A stretch of 64,000 nt of DNA from assembly GCA_950097265.1 (NCBI GenBank), contig CATNDJ010000005.1, positions 29,508 through 93,507 of the forward strand, written 5' to 3'. How positions within the stretch are numbered: the first letter of the stretch is position 1; each line of letters begins with the position of its first letter. Positions 19,661 to 29,274 of this stretch are shown here, in pieces. This stretch comes from an uncultured Oscillibacter sp. GTDB taxonomy: Bacteria > Bacillota > Clostridia > Oscillospirales > Oscillospiraceae. Both the position numbers and the translations under genes were made by a program. The notes beneath the pieces were generated by a model, which did no database searches, was not told the origin of the DNA, and saw nothing but the letters and a program-made list of their open reading frames with translations.

Positions 19661-21121
19661 ATGGCAGTACTGTCCGGCCTGGAGCCGAAAGCGGTATTCG
19701 AGTACTTTGAAAAGCTGTGCGCCGTGCCTCACGGCAGCGGCAATACCAAGCAAATCAGCGATCTGTGCGTGGGCTTCGCCAAGGAGCTGGGTCTGAAATG
19801 GCGGCAGGACGAGTCCAACAATGTGATTATCTGGAAGGACGCCAGCCCGGGCTGTGAGGACGCGCCCCCGGTTATCCTCCAGGGCCACATCGACATGGTC
19901 TGCGTCAAAACGGAGGACTGCGCCAAGGACATGGCGAAAGAGGGCCTGGACCTCCGTACCGACGGGGAATGGGTCTGGGCGGAGAAAACCTCTCTTGGAG
20001 GGGACAACGGCATCGCCGTGGCCATGATCCTGGCTATCCTGGCGGACGGCAGCCTGCCCCATCCGCCTCTGGAGGCGGTGTTCACCGTGGACGAGGAGGT
20101 GGGCCTGGAGGGGGCCTTCGCTCTGGACTGCTCCGATCTGAAGGGACGGAAGCTGGTGAACCTGGACTCGGAAGAGGAGGGGGTTTTCACCGTCTCCTGC
20201 GCCGGAGGCGTGCGGGTGGACTGCTTCCTGCCCGGCGTGAAAGCGCCGCTGAACGGCGAGGCGGGCTATGAGATTTCCCTGGAGGGCCTCCTGGGAGGCC
20301 ACTCCGGTGCGGAGATCCACAAGGGCCGGGCCTCTGCCAACCAGGTCATGGGCCGGGTGCTCTACAGCGCCATGGAGCGCGTTCCCGGCCTGCGGCTGGC
20401 GGACATCCGGGGCGGGAAGTTCGACAACGTGATTTGCTCCCGGAACCACGCTAAGGCCGCCGTCCCGGCGGACCGGGCAGCGGAGTTCGAGGCGTTCATC
20501 CGGGAGTTTGACAAGGCCCTCAAAAACGAGTACGCGGGCTGCGACGGCGGCATCACGCTGACCTGTGAAAAAACCGCCCTGGGCGGGGCGCTGACCCCGG
20601 AGGCGACGGCGAACATCCTCCGCACCCTGCTGGCGGTACCCCAGGGAGTCCAGGCCATGAACGTGGATTTTCCCGGCCTGGTGCAGACCTCCCTGAATAT
20701 GGGCGTGATGGAGCTGAAGGAGGACGGGCTTTACTTCGGTATCTCCGTCCGCTCCTGCATCGCCACCCAGAAGGAAATGATGGTCCAGCGGCTGAGGGCC
20801 ATTTTAGAGCTGGGCGGGGGCTCCTTCACCCTGCGGGGCAACTACCCCGGCTGGCAGTACGACCGTAATTCCGCCCTGCGGGAGGAGGTTCTGGCTGCCT
20901 ACCGGGCGGTCTGCGGCAAAGAGGGGACCATCGAAGCCACCCACGGCGGCCTGGAGTGCGGATTGTTCGTGGAGAAGCTGCCGGGGCTGGACGCGGTGTC
21001 CTTTGGCCCGGAGCTCCACGATGTGCATTCCGTCAAGGAGCGGCTGAACGTGGCATCCACCCGGCGGGTGTATGAGGTGACCCGGGAGCTTTTGAAACGG
21101 GAGAGCACTGCCCGGAAATAA
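19661..21121 (+). CDS. pepD: Aminoacyl-histidine dipeptidase (PepD-like, M20)
   Basis: VILQGHIDMVCVKTED, GGDNGIAVAMILAIL, FTVDEEVGLEGA, HGGLECGLF. ATG with AAGGAGG upstream. Confidence 0.93.
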   Translation: MAVLSGLEPKAVFEYFEKLCAVPHGSGNTKQISDLCVGFAKELGLKWRQDESNNVIIWKDASPGCEDAPPVILQGHIDMVCVKTEDCAKDMAKEGLDLRTDGEWVWAEKTSLGGDNGIAVAMILAILADGSLPHPPLEAVFTVDEEVGLEGAFALDCSDLKGRKLVNLDSEEEGVFTVSCAGGVRVDCFLPGVKAPLNGEAGYEISLEGLLGGHSGAEIHKGRASANQVMGRVLYSAMERVPGLRLADIRGGKFDNVICSRNHAKAAVPADRAAEFEAFIREFDKALKNEYAGCDGGITLTCEKTALGGALTPEATANILRTLLAVPQGVQAMNVDFPGLVQTSLNMGVMELKEDGLYFGISVRSCIATQKEMMVQRLRAILELGGGSFTLRGNYPGWQYDRNSALREEVLAAYRAVCGKEGTIEATHGGLECGLFVEKLPGLDAVSFGPELHDVHSVKERLNVASTRRVYEVTRELLKRESTARK

Positions 21122-21128
21122 GAGGCAA

Positions 21129-21156
21129 AAGGGCCATTCCCCTGGGAATGGCCCTT
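21129..21156 (+). terminator. Terminator after pepD
   Basis: AAGGGCCATTCC / GGAATGGCCCTT. Confidence 0.7.
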
Positions 21157-21211
21157 GACTTTCCCGGGATAAGGTGTATCATTTCAGTAGAGATTACTTG
21201 TACGGAGCGGG

Positions 21212-22954
21212 GTGTGGATCACGAGACGGAATCGATATGGACGGCGCTACGGGCGCCGGGGGACCCATGCCCGGCGGACCCGGGGACAGACCCAGCGGCT
21301 GGTGAGGGTGTGGACGGCGGGAGCTGTCCTCCTGCTGGCCCTGGCGGCGGTGTTCCTCCTCTTCCGGGGCGGGGAGCGGCCCGGGTTTGAGAGGGGGGAC
21401 CTGCTGGCCACGGTCAACAGCGGCGGAGACGTGGAGCTGTATTGGCCCGAAAGCGATGTGCCCTCGGCGCTGTATGAGGTGAAGTACGTCTGCGGGGAGA
21501 CCCAGGGGACCCGCTATTGCTCCCAGCCCTCGCTTCGGCTCTCCGGCCTCCCGGCGGGGGAGAAGCTGGAGCTTCAGGTCCGGGCTCAGGCGAACCGGAA
21601 GGGGTTCTTTGGCGGGTCCCGGCGCCTGGACAGCTGGAAGACCCTCCGGACAGAACTCGTTCTGCCTGAGGAGCCGGAGATTCCGGCAGGGGCGGCGGAC
21701 CTGCCCAGCGGCGGAGCGCTGGCGCTTACTTATCAGGAGACGACCCCCCGGCTGTGCGTCCTGGAGTGGAACGGGACCCGGTGCCACCACTTTGAGGTCC
21801 GGCGGCGGGCGGGGGAGACCTGGGAGACCATAGCCCGGCTGACGCCGGAGGAGCATATGCGCTATGACCTGGGGCGGCTGGGCTCTGGGTCCTATAACCG
21901 CTTCCAGGTTGCCGCCGTGGACGGCGACGGCGCGGAGCTCCAGGCGGAAGAAGTCTCCCTCTGGGCCTCCGTTTCCCCGCTCTATGCCACCGTCTGGCCC
22001 ATTGAGAACATGAACTTCTGGGAAAATCCCAGCGGCGGGGTGCGCCTGGGCTCCGTCCCCGGGGGAACCGCCCTCTGCGTCCTGGCGGAGGAGGGGAACT
22101 GGTTTCGGGTCCGCTATGGGGAGGACTATGGCTGGGTGGACAGCCGCTACTGCATGATTGACCTCCCGGAATACGTGGGGGACCACTGTGCCTATGACAT
22201 CACCAACAGCTACGACTCTCTTTTCGCCGTCCATGGCTCCCCCATCCGGGAGGTCACCCATCAGGTGCTCCCGGGTTACGAGGATGTCCGGCTGGAGGAC
22301 GGGACCTTCCTGGTCCCCTATCTGTACCCCTGCGCGAAAAAGCTGCTCACCGCCGCTCAGGCGGCGGAGGCCGACGGCCTCCGGCTGAAGATTTACGAGG
22401 CCTTCCGTCCCCAGCGGGCGACCCGTTTTTCTTACGACGCCACGGAAAAGCAGTTGAAGGACCCCGCGCTGACGGAGGCCGGGGGACAGGTGGGGATGAG
22501 TCTTTCCAAGCTGATGACGGACAACGGCCGCTTCAACCTGGGCAGCTTCCTGGCCCGAACGATTTCCTCTCACAACCGGGGCATTGCCCTGGATCTGACG
22601 CTGGAAAAGATCGACGGCGGAGAGGAATTGGAGATGCAGAGCGTGATCCACGACCTGAGCTGGTACTCGGAGACCTATCTGAACACGCTCAACGCCAAAC
22701 TGCTGGAGGGCTATATGAAAGCCGTGGGCATGAATGGCCTCAGCTCGGAGTGGTGGCACTTCCAGGATGACGACACCCGGAAGGCCATCGGATTGAACAG
22801 CAGCCTGGAAAAAGGCGTCAGCCCCGAGGGCTGGACCCAGGACGACGGCGGCTGGCGCTACCGCAGGGCCGGCGGGAGCTTTGTCCGGGGAACCGTCCTC
22901 ACGGTGGACGGCAGGACCTATACCTTTGACTCGGAGGGTTACGCGGCGGGCTGA
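21212..22954 (+). CDS. Membrane-anchored M15D (VanX-like) D-Ala-D-Ala dipeptidase-type protein with SH3-like domain
   Basis: One N-terminal TM; SH3-like WENPSGGVRLGSVPGGTALCVLAEEGNWFRVRYGEDYGWVDS; YEAFRPQRATR; SSHNRGIALDLTL; SSEWWHFQ. Confidence 0.88.
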   Translation: MWITRRNRYGRRYGRRGTHARRTRGQTQRLVRVWTAGAVLLLALAAVFLLFRGGERPGFERGDLLATVNSGGDVELYWPESDVPSALYEVKYVCGETQGTRYCSQPSLRLSGLPAGEKLELQVRAQANRKGFFGGSRRLDSWKTLRTELVLPEEPEIPAGAADLPSGGALALTYQETTPRLCVLEWNGTRCHHFEVRRRAGETWETIARLTPEEHMRYDLGRLGSGSYNRFQVAAVDGDGAELQAEEVSLWASVSPLYATVWPIENMNFWENPSGGVRLGSVPGGTALCVLAEEGNWFRVRYGEDYGWVDSRYCMIDLPEYVGDHCAYDITNSYDSLFAVHGSPIREVTHQVLPGYEDVRLEDGTFLVPYLYPCAKKLLTAAQAAEADGLRLKIYEAFRPQRATRFSYDATEKQLKDPALTEAGGQVGMSLSKLMTDNGRFNLGSFLARTISSHNRGIALDLTLEKIDGGEELEMQSVIHDLSWYSETYLNTLNAKLLEGYMKAVGMNGLSSEWWHFQDDDTRKAIGLNSSLEKGVSPEGWTQDDGGWRYRRAGGSFVRGTVLTVDGRTYTFDSEGYAAG

Positions 22955-22978
22955 CCGCGATTCTCACGAAAATGAAAA

Positions 22979-23024
22979 GACGGACCGAACAAATTTTTTT
23001 GTCCGGTCCGTTTTATTTTTTGCA
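22979..23024 (+). terminator. Terminator
   Basis: ACGGACCGAACAAA...TTTGTCCGGTCCGT then TTTATTTTTT. Confidence 0.75.
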
Positions 23025-23101
23025 AAACTGCCCATATGTCCTTTTCCGGCGGGCCCGGGATGGGGTATCATGGAGCCATCAACAAAAAAGGAGTGGGCCC
23101 C

Positions 23102-23953
23102 ATGAAAAAAGTCGAGCGCGCGTACGCCTCCCTGAGGGAGCGGGTCGGGACGGAGTGGATTCTGTACCTGCTGGCCTTCGTCTTCATCCTCATTGCGGAC
23201 TCCATCGGACAGATTAAGATTCCCGTCTGGAAGGGCACCTTCATCATCTTCCCCATTTTCTACGCCCTGTTCCTGGGCGTCCTCACCGGGCCCAACGTGC
23301 TGAAAATCCTGGACGACAAGAAGGTCAAGGCCGCCTCCGGCCTGGTGGGCGTGGCCATCCTCCCCTTCGTGGCCAAGCTGGGCATCAACGCCGGGGCCAA
23401 CATCTCCATCGTCATCTCCGCCGGGCCCGCCCTGCTCCTCCAGGAGTTCGGCAACCTCTGCACCATTTTCCTGGCCATGCCCATCGCCCTGATGCTGGGC
23501 CTTAAGCGGGAGGCCATCGGAGCCACCCACTCCATCAACCGGGAGACGAACCTGGCGCTGATGCAGGACATGTTCGGCGCGGACTCCCCGGAGGCCCAGG
23601 GAAGCCTTTCCGTGTACATCGTCGGCGGCATGGTGGGCACCATCTACTTCGGCTTCATGGCCTCCATGGCCGCGGCCACCGGCCTCTTCCACCCCTACGC
23701 CCTGGGCATGGCCTCCGGCGTGGGCGCGGGCATCCTGATGAGCTCCGCCGTGGCGGCCCTCTCCGAGGTTATGCCCGCCTGGGCGGACCAGATTGCCGCC
23801 ATGGCCTCCGCCAGCGAAACCATCTCCGGCATCGACGGTATCTACATGGCGATCTTCATCGGCGTGCCCCTGTGCAACTTCCTGTACCGCAAGCTGGAGC
23901 CCACTCTGGGCCGCCTGACGAAATCCGGCCGGGAGCTGGCCGGAAAGAATTGA
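23102..23953 (+). CDS. DUF3100-like multi-TM membrane protein
   Basis: 284 aa; IIFPIFYALFLGVLTGPNVLKILDDKKVKAAS, family assignment from recall; ATG with ribosome-binding site. Confidence 0.7.
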   Translation: MKKVERAYASLRERVGTEWILYLLAFVFILIADSIGQIKIPVWKGTFIIFPIFYALFLGVLTGPNVLKILDDKKVKAASGLVGVAILPFVAKLGINAGANISIVISAGPALLLQEFGNLCTIFLAMPIALMLGLKREAIGATHSINRETNLALMQDMFGADSPEAQGSLSVYIVGGMVGTIYFGFMASMAAATGLFHPYALGMASGVGAGILMSSAVAALSEVMPAWADQIAAMASASETISGIDGIYMAIFIGVPLCNFLYRKLEPTLGRLTKSGRELAGKN

Positions 23954-23966
23954 GGAGGAGAGCGCT

Positions 23967-24413
23967 ATGACCATTAAGGATTGGATTTTCGTCCTGGCCA
24001 TCTCCGGCCTGGGCATGATGACGGCCAATTTTATCGGCTTCGACGTGGCCTTTTCCGAGTCCCTGCCCGGCGTGCTGGTGCTGCTGCTCATCGCCTTGTG
24101 CGCCGCGGGCCTGGCCCATGTCATCCCCCTGAAGCTGCCCACGGTGGCCTACTGCTCCATCCTGGGGCTGCTGTGCGCCTGCCCCCTGTCCCCCGTGTCC
24201 CAGTTCGTTATTGAGTCTGCCGGGAAGATCAACTTCACCGCGCCCCTGACCATGGTGGGGGCCTTCGCCGGCATGTCCATCAGCAATCAGCTGAAGATGT
24301 TCCTCAAGCAGGGCTGGAAGCTGATCTTGATCACCGTTCTGGTGATGACGGGCACTTTCTTCGGCTCCCTGGTGGTGGCCCAGGTGGTGCTGGGGCTGAC
24401 CCATGCCATTTGA
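23967..24413 (+). CDS. Small multi-TM membrane protein, likely partner of DUF3100-like protein
   Basis: 148 aa, about 4 TM; 13 nt after preceding gene, overlaps next gene. Confidence 0.75.
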   Translation: MTIKDWIFVLAISGLGMMTANFIGFDVAFSESLPGVLVLLLIALCAAGLAHVIPLKLPTVAYCSILGLLCACPLSPVSQFVIESAGKINFTAPLTMVGAFAGMSISNQLKMFLKQGWKLILITVLVMTGTFFGSLVVAQVVLGLTHAI

Positions 24414-25158
24414 GCTGCTCCTGGCGGCCCTGGGGAGCTGCGCCGTGGGGCTCTTCATCGGCTGGTGCGGCGTGGCGGGCTTCCTGCTGCCCATCCTGTT
24501 TGTAAACGCCTGCGGGCTTAGCGTCACAGAGTCTCTGCTGCTGAGCTTTCTCTGCTTCGCCGTCTCCGGGGCCGTCGGCTCCTGGAACTACCACCGCCGG
24601 GGAGAGCTGCCCCTGCGGCCCGCCCTGATTCTCTCCGCCGGGAGCCTGGCGGGGGGGCTGCTGGGGGCGGCCCTGGGGGGGCTGCTGGAGCCGGAGACCG
24701 TCAAGGTGGTGCTTTACATCGTGGTATTTCTCTCCGGCCTTGCCATCGCCATCCGGGAGCTCCGGCCCCCAAAAGGGCCTGAAAAGGGGAGCGCCTTTCC
24801 CAAGCCCCTGCCCTTGCTGGTCCTGGGTTTTCTAACGGCCCTGCTCTGCGCCCTCTCCGGGGCGGGGGGGCCGGTGCTGGTGATGCCCCTGCTGGTGGCC
24901 TTGGGCGTTCCCGCCAAGACGGCGGTGGGCGTGGCCCTGCTGGATTCCGTGTTCATTGCCTTGCCCGCCGTCGCCGTGTACGGGAGCCGCTGCGCGTCCC
25001 TGACCGCTCTGGCCCCCATTCTGCTGGCGGCGGTTCTGGGTCACGCCGCCGGGGTCTTTGCGGGCAGCGTCACCGCCGCTCATGTGCCCCAGTCCCTGCT
25101 GAAACGGGGCGTGGCCCTGTTCTCCATCTGCTTTTCCCTGTTCATGCTGTTGAAATAG
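24403..25158 (+). CDS. Sulfite exporter TauE/SafE family protein
   Basis: 251 aa; repeated G/A-rich TM blocks, LSGAGGPVLVMPLLVALGVPAKTAVGVALLDS. Confidence 0.88.
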   Translation: MPFELLLAALGSCAVGLFIGWCGVAGFLLPILFVNACGLSVTESLLLSFLCFAVSGAVGSWNYHRRGELPLRPALILSAGSLAGGLLGAALGGLLEPETVKVVLYIVVFLSGLAIAIRELRPPKGPEKGSAFPKPLPLLVLGFLTALLCALSGAGGPVLVMPLLVALGVPAKTAVGVALLDSVFIALPAVAVYGSRCASLTALAPILLAAVLGHAAGVFAGSVTAAHVPQSLLKRGVALFSICFSLFMLLK

Positions 25159-25169
25159 GAGGGTTCCCC

Positions 25170-26498
25170 ATGCCGAATGATCTTCGCTGCGACCTGCTTC
25201 TCACCGGCACCCGTTATCTCTCCCCGGACATGGCTGTGGTTTCCGGGAAAGCCATCGCCGTCCGGGACGGTCTTATTTTGGATATTGTGGACCAGGAAAA
25301 CTGCGCCTATCAGGCGGAAACCGTTCTTACCGGCTCCCGGCTTCTCTGGATGCCCGGCCTGGTGGACGGACATCTGCACACCAGCCAGCAGCTCCTTCGG
25401 GGCCGTCTGCTGGACGAAAAGCCCGTCATCTGGAAGCGGGTCAACGTCCCCTTTGAGAGCCGCTTGGACGAGGAGAGCTCCCGCCTCAGCGCGGAGCTGG
25501 CGGCCATGGAGATGATCTCCTGCGGCACCACCGGCTTTGTGGACGCGGGGGGGAAGTACCCGGAGGTTTACGCCGGGGTATACCAGGCGGCGGGGCTCCG
25601 GGGGCGGCTCAGCGTCATGACCAACGACAATCCCTTCTGCCCCGAGAGCCTCCGGGCTTCCTCGGTCCCGGCGGCGGTGGAGCGCCTGCGGGCCATGAAA
25701 AGCGCCCTCTCCGGCCTTTTGAAGCCCATCTACTCCGTCACCACCCCCACCGCCGTCAGCGAAGAGCTGCTCCGGGCGGTCTTTGAGGCCGCGGCGGAAG
25801 ACGGCGTGCCGGTGGAGACCCACATGAATGAGTACGCCAGCGAAGTGACGGACTTCATCGAGCGCTATGGGGAGCGTCCCTTCGTCTGGCTGGAAAAAGA
25901 GGGCCTGCTGGCCGCTCCGATGACGGCCCCCCACTGTATCTTCCTCAGCCCGGAGGAAATCGCCGTCATGGCCCGGCGGCAGGTCCGAGTTACCCACTGT
26001 CCCTTCTCCAACTGCGGCAAGGGCGTGCCCCCCACGCCCCAGCTTCTGGCCGCCGGGGTCCCCGTGGGCCTGGGCACCGACGGCTCCGCCCACGGCGGGC
26101 TGGACCTCTTCCGGGAAATGCGTCTCTTCCGGGGCGTGATGAACGTCACCCGGGGCGTGAGCACCGCCGATTCCTGCGTCATGCCCGCGGAGACCTTGTT
26201 GAAAATGGCTACCCAGGGCGGCGCGGCGGCGCTGATGGAGCCCGGCCTGGGCGTCATTCAAAAGGGCGCTCCTGCGGATCTCATCGCCGTGGACACCGGC
26301 GCGCCCCACCTCTGGCCCACCCAGAATCTGGTTCATACCTTGGTGGAGAGCGCCAGCGGGGCAGACGTGCGGCATTCCATCGTAAACGGAAAACTGCTGA
26401 TGCGGGACCGGGAGCTGCTGACCATCGACGGGGAGCGGGTCCGCCGGGAGGCGGAGCGCTTGTTTGAAAAACAGCCCTGGCTCCGGGACTGGAAGTAA
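25170..26498 (+). CDS. Amidohydrolase family protein (TrzA/AtzA/MTA-deaminase-like)
   Basis: MPGLVDGHLHTSQQ, ETHMNEYASE, APHCIFLSPEE, LGTDGSAHGGLDLFREMRL. Confidence 0.9.
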   Translation: MPNDLRCDLLLTGTRYLSPDMAVVSGKAIAVRDGLILDIVDQENCAYQAETVLTGSRLLWMPGLVDGHLHTSQQLLRGRLLDEKPVIWKRVNVPFESRLDEESSRLSAELAAMEMISCGTTGFVDAGGKYPEVYAGVYQAAGLRGRLSVMTNDNPFCPESLRASSVPAAVERLRAMKSALSGLLKPIYSVTTPTAVSEELLRAVFEAAAEDGVPVETHMNEYASEVTDFIERYGERPFVWLEKEGLLAAPMTAPHCIFLSPEEIAVMARRQVRVTHCPFSNCGKGVPPTPQLLAAGVPVGLGTDGSAHGGLDLFREMRLFRGVMNVTRGVSTADSCVMPAETLLKMATQGGAAALMEPGLGVIQKGAPADLIAVDTGAPHLWPTQNLVHTLVESASGADVRHSIVNGKLLMRDRELLTIDGERVRREAERLFEKQPWLRDWK

Positions 26499-26512
26499 AA
26501 AATGCCCTTGTG

Positions 26513-26560
26513 CGCCTCTTGCAGCCGTGTTATCATGGCTGTAAGAGGCGTTTTTTATTT
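26513..26560 (+). terminator. Terminator after amidohydrolase gene
   Basis: CGCCTCTTGCAGCC-N10-GGCTGTAAGAGGCG then TTTTTTATTT. Confidence 0.9.
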
Positions 26561-26582
26561 GAAAGGAATGGAGGTGCTCCCC

Positions 26583-27302
26583 ATGCGCTACGGCGAGCTG
26601 CTGGAGCTGGCCCCGGGCCTGCGGGAGTTCGCCGCCCGGATCCCGGAGGAACTGGACGGCGGTTTCCAGCTCAGGACCTATCCCGCGCACACCCTCATCC
26701 ACCAAAAGGACAGCCCCCTGGAGCGGATCGGCATCCTGCTCCAGGGGACCTTCCGGGTGGTGAACGAGTTTGAAAACGGCAACGTGTTCATGATTGAAAT
26801 GAACGAGGCGGTGTCCTTTATCGGGGAGGTGACCCTGCTGGCCGGAGCGGCCACCACCTCCGTGACCATTGAGACGGTGACGGACTGCCTGGTGGCCTCG
26901 CTGCCGGCGGAGGCCTTTGACGCGTGGCTGCAGAGGGACATTCAGCTGCTCCGGGCCGTCAGCCGTCATGTGGCCGCCAAGCTGTACTGCTCCAGCTACA
27001 GCCGGGGAGAGCGGCTGTTTTACTCCGCCAAGTACGTGCTGCTGAAATACCTGGTCCGCCAGGCGGAGGAACAGGGCGTCCGGTCCGCCGGGCAGGTGGT
27101 TTTAAACAAGACCCGCCGGCAGATCAGCGAAGAGGTGGGCCTGACGGAAAAGACCATCAACCGGACCCTGACCCAGTTTGTCAAGGACGGGGTGCTTTCC
27201 ATCCAGCGGGGCAAGACCGCTTTCAGTGCCGAACAGTATCACCGGGCCCAGCGGGAACTGAGGGTCTATATGTCCCAGAGCAGGAACGGGACCCGGGCCT
27301 GA
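26583..27302 (+). CDS. Crp/Fnr family transcriptional regulator
   Basis: Cyclic-nucleotide-binding-like domain + HTH KTRRQISEEVGLTEKTINRTLTQFVKDGVLSIQRGK. Confidence 0.9.
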   Translation: MRYGELLELAPGLREFAARIPEELDGGFQLRTYPAHTLIHQKDSPLERIGILLQGTFRVVNEFENGNVFMIEMNEAVSFIGEVTLLAGAATTSVTIETVTDCLVASLPAEAFDAWLQRDIQLLRAVSRHVAAKLYCSSYSRGERLFYSAKYVLLKYLVRQAEEQGVRSAGQVVLNKTRRQISEEVGLTEKTINRTLTQFVKDGVLSIQRGKTAFSAEQYHRAQRELRVYMSQSRNGTRA

Positions 27303-27334
27303 CGGTGGAGGGCGCTTTCCTGCGGACGGAAAGA

Positions 27335-27354
27335 CGCCGGCCGCAAGGCCGGCG
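27335..27354. other. GC hairpin with GCAA loop between convergent genes
   Basis: CGCCGGCC-GCAA-GGCCGGCG; no clear U-tract. Confidence 0.5.
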
Positions 27355-27379
27355 CATGGAGCGAAAACAGGAGGGGACC

Positions 27380-28267
27380 CTATTGCCGGTAGAACGCGGC
27401 AATGTAGTCTTCCACGTCCCGGCGGCTCCCCTGGAAGGGGCCGGGAGTTTCCATCTTAAGGGAGACCAGGGCCGTGCTGTACAGGAGAGCCTCTTCGACG
27501 CCCGCCCTCCGGCGCTCCGTGATATACCCGGCGAAGGTGGTGTCCCCCCGCCCCGTCCGGCCGGAGAGATTTCGGGCCCTGATGGGGCAGGTGTAAACGG
27601 TTTGGCCGTCGTAGGCCAGCACCTCGGTATTATGGGTAATCAAAATCTCCCTGGCGCCCCATTGGTGGAGGAGCTTGGCCGCCTCCGCCCGGTCCGTAAG
27701 GCCGGTGAGGATTTCCGCCTCAGCGGCGTCGGTCTTCAGGTAGTCGATGAAGGGCAGGTAGTCCTTTTTCTCCGCCCAGTCGTGGAAAGCCATGGTTTTG
27801 TCCGGCTCCACGTGCCGCAGGAGGCACTGCACGTCCACCGCCACCTTGCCGTGTTTCGAGGCTTCGGCGAAGAGAGAGCCGTCGAAGTCGCCGTAGACCA
27901 GGCCGGCAAAATGGTAAATATCCGCCTCGATATCCGGCAGCTCCGCAAAGCGGAAGGGATCGCAGACGCCCATGGAGGTGCAGGCGCGCTTTTCCTTATC
28001 GGCGGTGAAGTACTGGTTGCGGATGGAGCAGGTGACCCGGGAGGGCTTCCAGTACAGGTCCGCCCCGGAGTCCCGGAAGCGGGCCTCCACGTCGGCGTCG
28101 GCGGGGTTCAGCTTGGTGAACAGGGCTGTTTTGTTCCCGCTCCTGGCCGCGGCGAAGCCGGAGGCCACCACGGCCCCGCCGACTTCCTTTCGTTCATTGC
28201 CTTGATAGTCGATGTTGTGATCCAGGGATACGGGCCCGATGATCAGAACGTCGTATTTTTTTTTCAT
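27380..28267 (-). CDS. PfkB family carbohydrate kinase
   Basis: DVLIIGPVSLDHNI, VGGAVVASGFAAARSG, NLSGRTGRGDTTFAGYI. Confidence 0.9.
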   Translation of the reverse strand: MKKKYDVLIIGPVSLDHNIDYQGNERKEVGGAVVASGFAAARSGNKTALFTKLNPADADVEARFRDSGADLYWKPSRVTCSIRNQYFTADKEKRACTSMGVCDPFRFAELPDIEADIYHFAGLVYGDFDGSLFAEASKHGKVAVDVQCLLRHVEPDKTMAFHDWAEKKDYLPFIDYLKTDAAEAEILTGLTDRAEAAKLLHQWGAREILITHNTEVLAYDGQTVYTCPIRARNLSGRTGRGDTTFAGYITERRRAGVEEALLYSTALVSLKMETPGPFQGSRRDVEDYIAAFYRQ

Positions 28268-28280
28268 ATGGCTTCGCTCC

Positions 28281-29270
28281 TTAGAGAGTTTCGTATTCTG
28301 CGGTGAATGCGCCGCCCGCCCCGATATGGAACACAAGCGCCTGATGGGGAGGCAGGTCCAGGCCGGGAAGCCGGGGACAGTCGGAGAACCAGAGGTCCGC
28401 GCCGCTGTCCGACAGCAGCCGGAGGAGCTCCGGGTGGGCGCTGTGGTAGCGTCGGTCGCTGGAGGCGCAGCAGACCACGGCCCTGGGCCGGATCCGCTCG
28501 ATCAGGGCGGCGTCCGCCCCGTCCCGCTGGCCGTGGTGGCCGACCTTGAAGATGTGGGCCGCCAGGTCCTCCGGGGCGATCCCGGCGCAGCCCAGGCGGT
28601 TGGCGTCGCCCGGCAGCAGGATGCGGGTTCCCCGGTACTCCAGCAGGAGAACGGCGCTGTAGTTGTTCATGGCCCCGTCCAGGGCGGAGAGCTTTCGGGG
28701 GAAGGCTTCTGGGTCCTCCTCCCGGTACAGGTCCTCGTAGAGGGAGGCAAGCTCCGCCGCCTTGACGGGGGAGGGGCCCAGGCAGCGGATGGTCAGCCCG
28801 GGACAGGGGCGGGCGCTCCATCCGGCGGAGAGAGTCCGAAGAACGCCGCCTCCGGCCTCCGCCCTGGCGCAGAGGACACGGTAGTCGTTGACGGACTGAA
28901 GGAATTTTTTCTGGGAGAGGGTGGCCCCCTCCAGGGGGGGCAGAGACCGCAGAGAGCGGTGGAGATCCTCCGGAAGGGTCTGCCAGAGCTCCCCGGGGGG
29001 CCAGCGGTCCGGCAGGGAAACCAGGCCGCAGAGATGGTCCTCATGGACGTGGGTGACGGCCATGACGTCGATGTGGTCCAGTCCCCGGGCGGCCAGGTAT
29101 TCCCCGAAGGGGATGCGGCCGGAGGAGCGGTCCCGGTATTCCTCCTCCTCGGCGCTGCCGCCGTCGACGGTCATGGTGAAAACGCCGCCGGGGCGGGCGT
29201 GGTCCGGGCACTCCAGCAGAATGGCCTCCCCGTAGCCCACGTTTACAAATGTCAGCTTCATCTCTTCCAT
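28281..29270 (-). CDS. MBL-fold metallohydrolase
   Basis: VTHVHEDHLCGL, ILLPGDANRLG, FKVGHHGQRDGA. Confidence 0.9.
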   Translation of the reverse strand: MEEMKLTFVNVGYGEAILLECPDHARPGGVFTMTVDGGSAEEEEYRDRSSGRIPFGEYLAARGLDHIDVMAVTHVHEDHLCGLVSLPDRWPPGELWQTLPEDLHRSLRSLPPLEGATLSQKKFLQSVNDYRVLCARAEAGGGVLRTLSAGWSARPCPGLTIRCLGPSPVKAAELASLYEDLYREEDPEAFPRKLSALDGAMNNYSAVLLLEYRGTRILLPGDANRLGCAGIAPEDLAAHIFKVGHHGQRDGADAALIERIRPRAVVCCASSDRRYHSAHPELLRLLSDSGADLWFSDCPRLPGLDLPPHQALVFHIGAGGAFTAEYETL

Positions 29271-29274
29271 CGGC

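Noticed and set aside
25080-26969. 629-aa minus ORF opposite the amidohydrolase
   Set aside because: Antisense shadow with biased composition.
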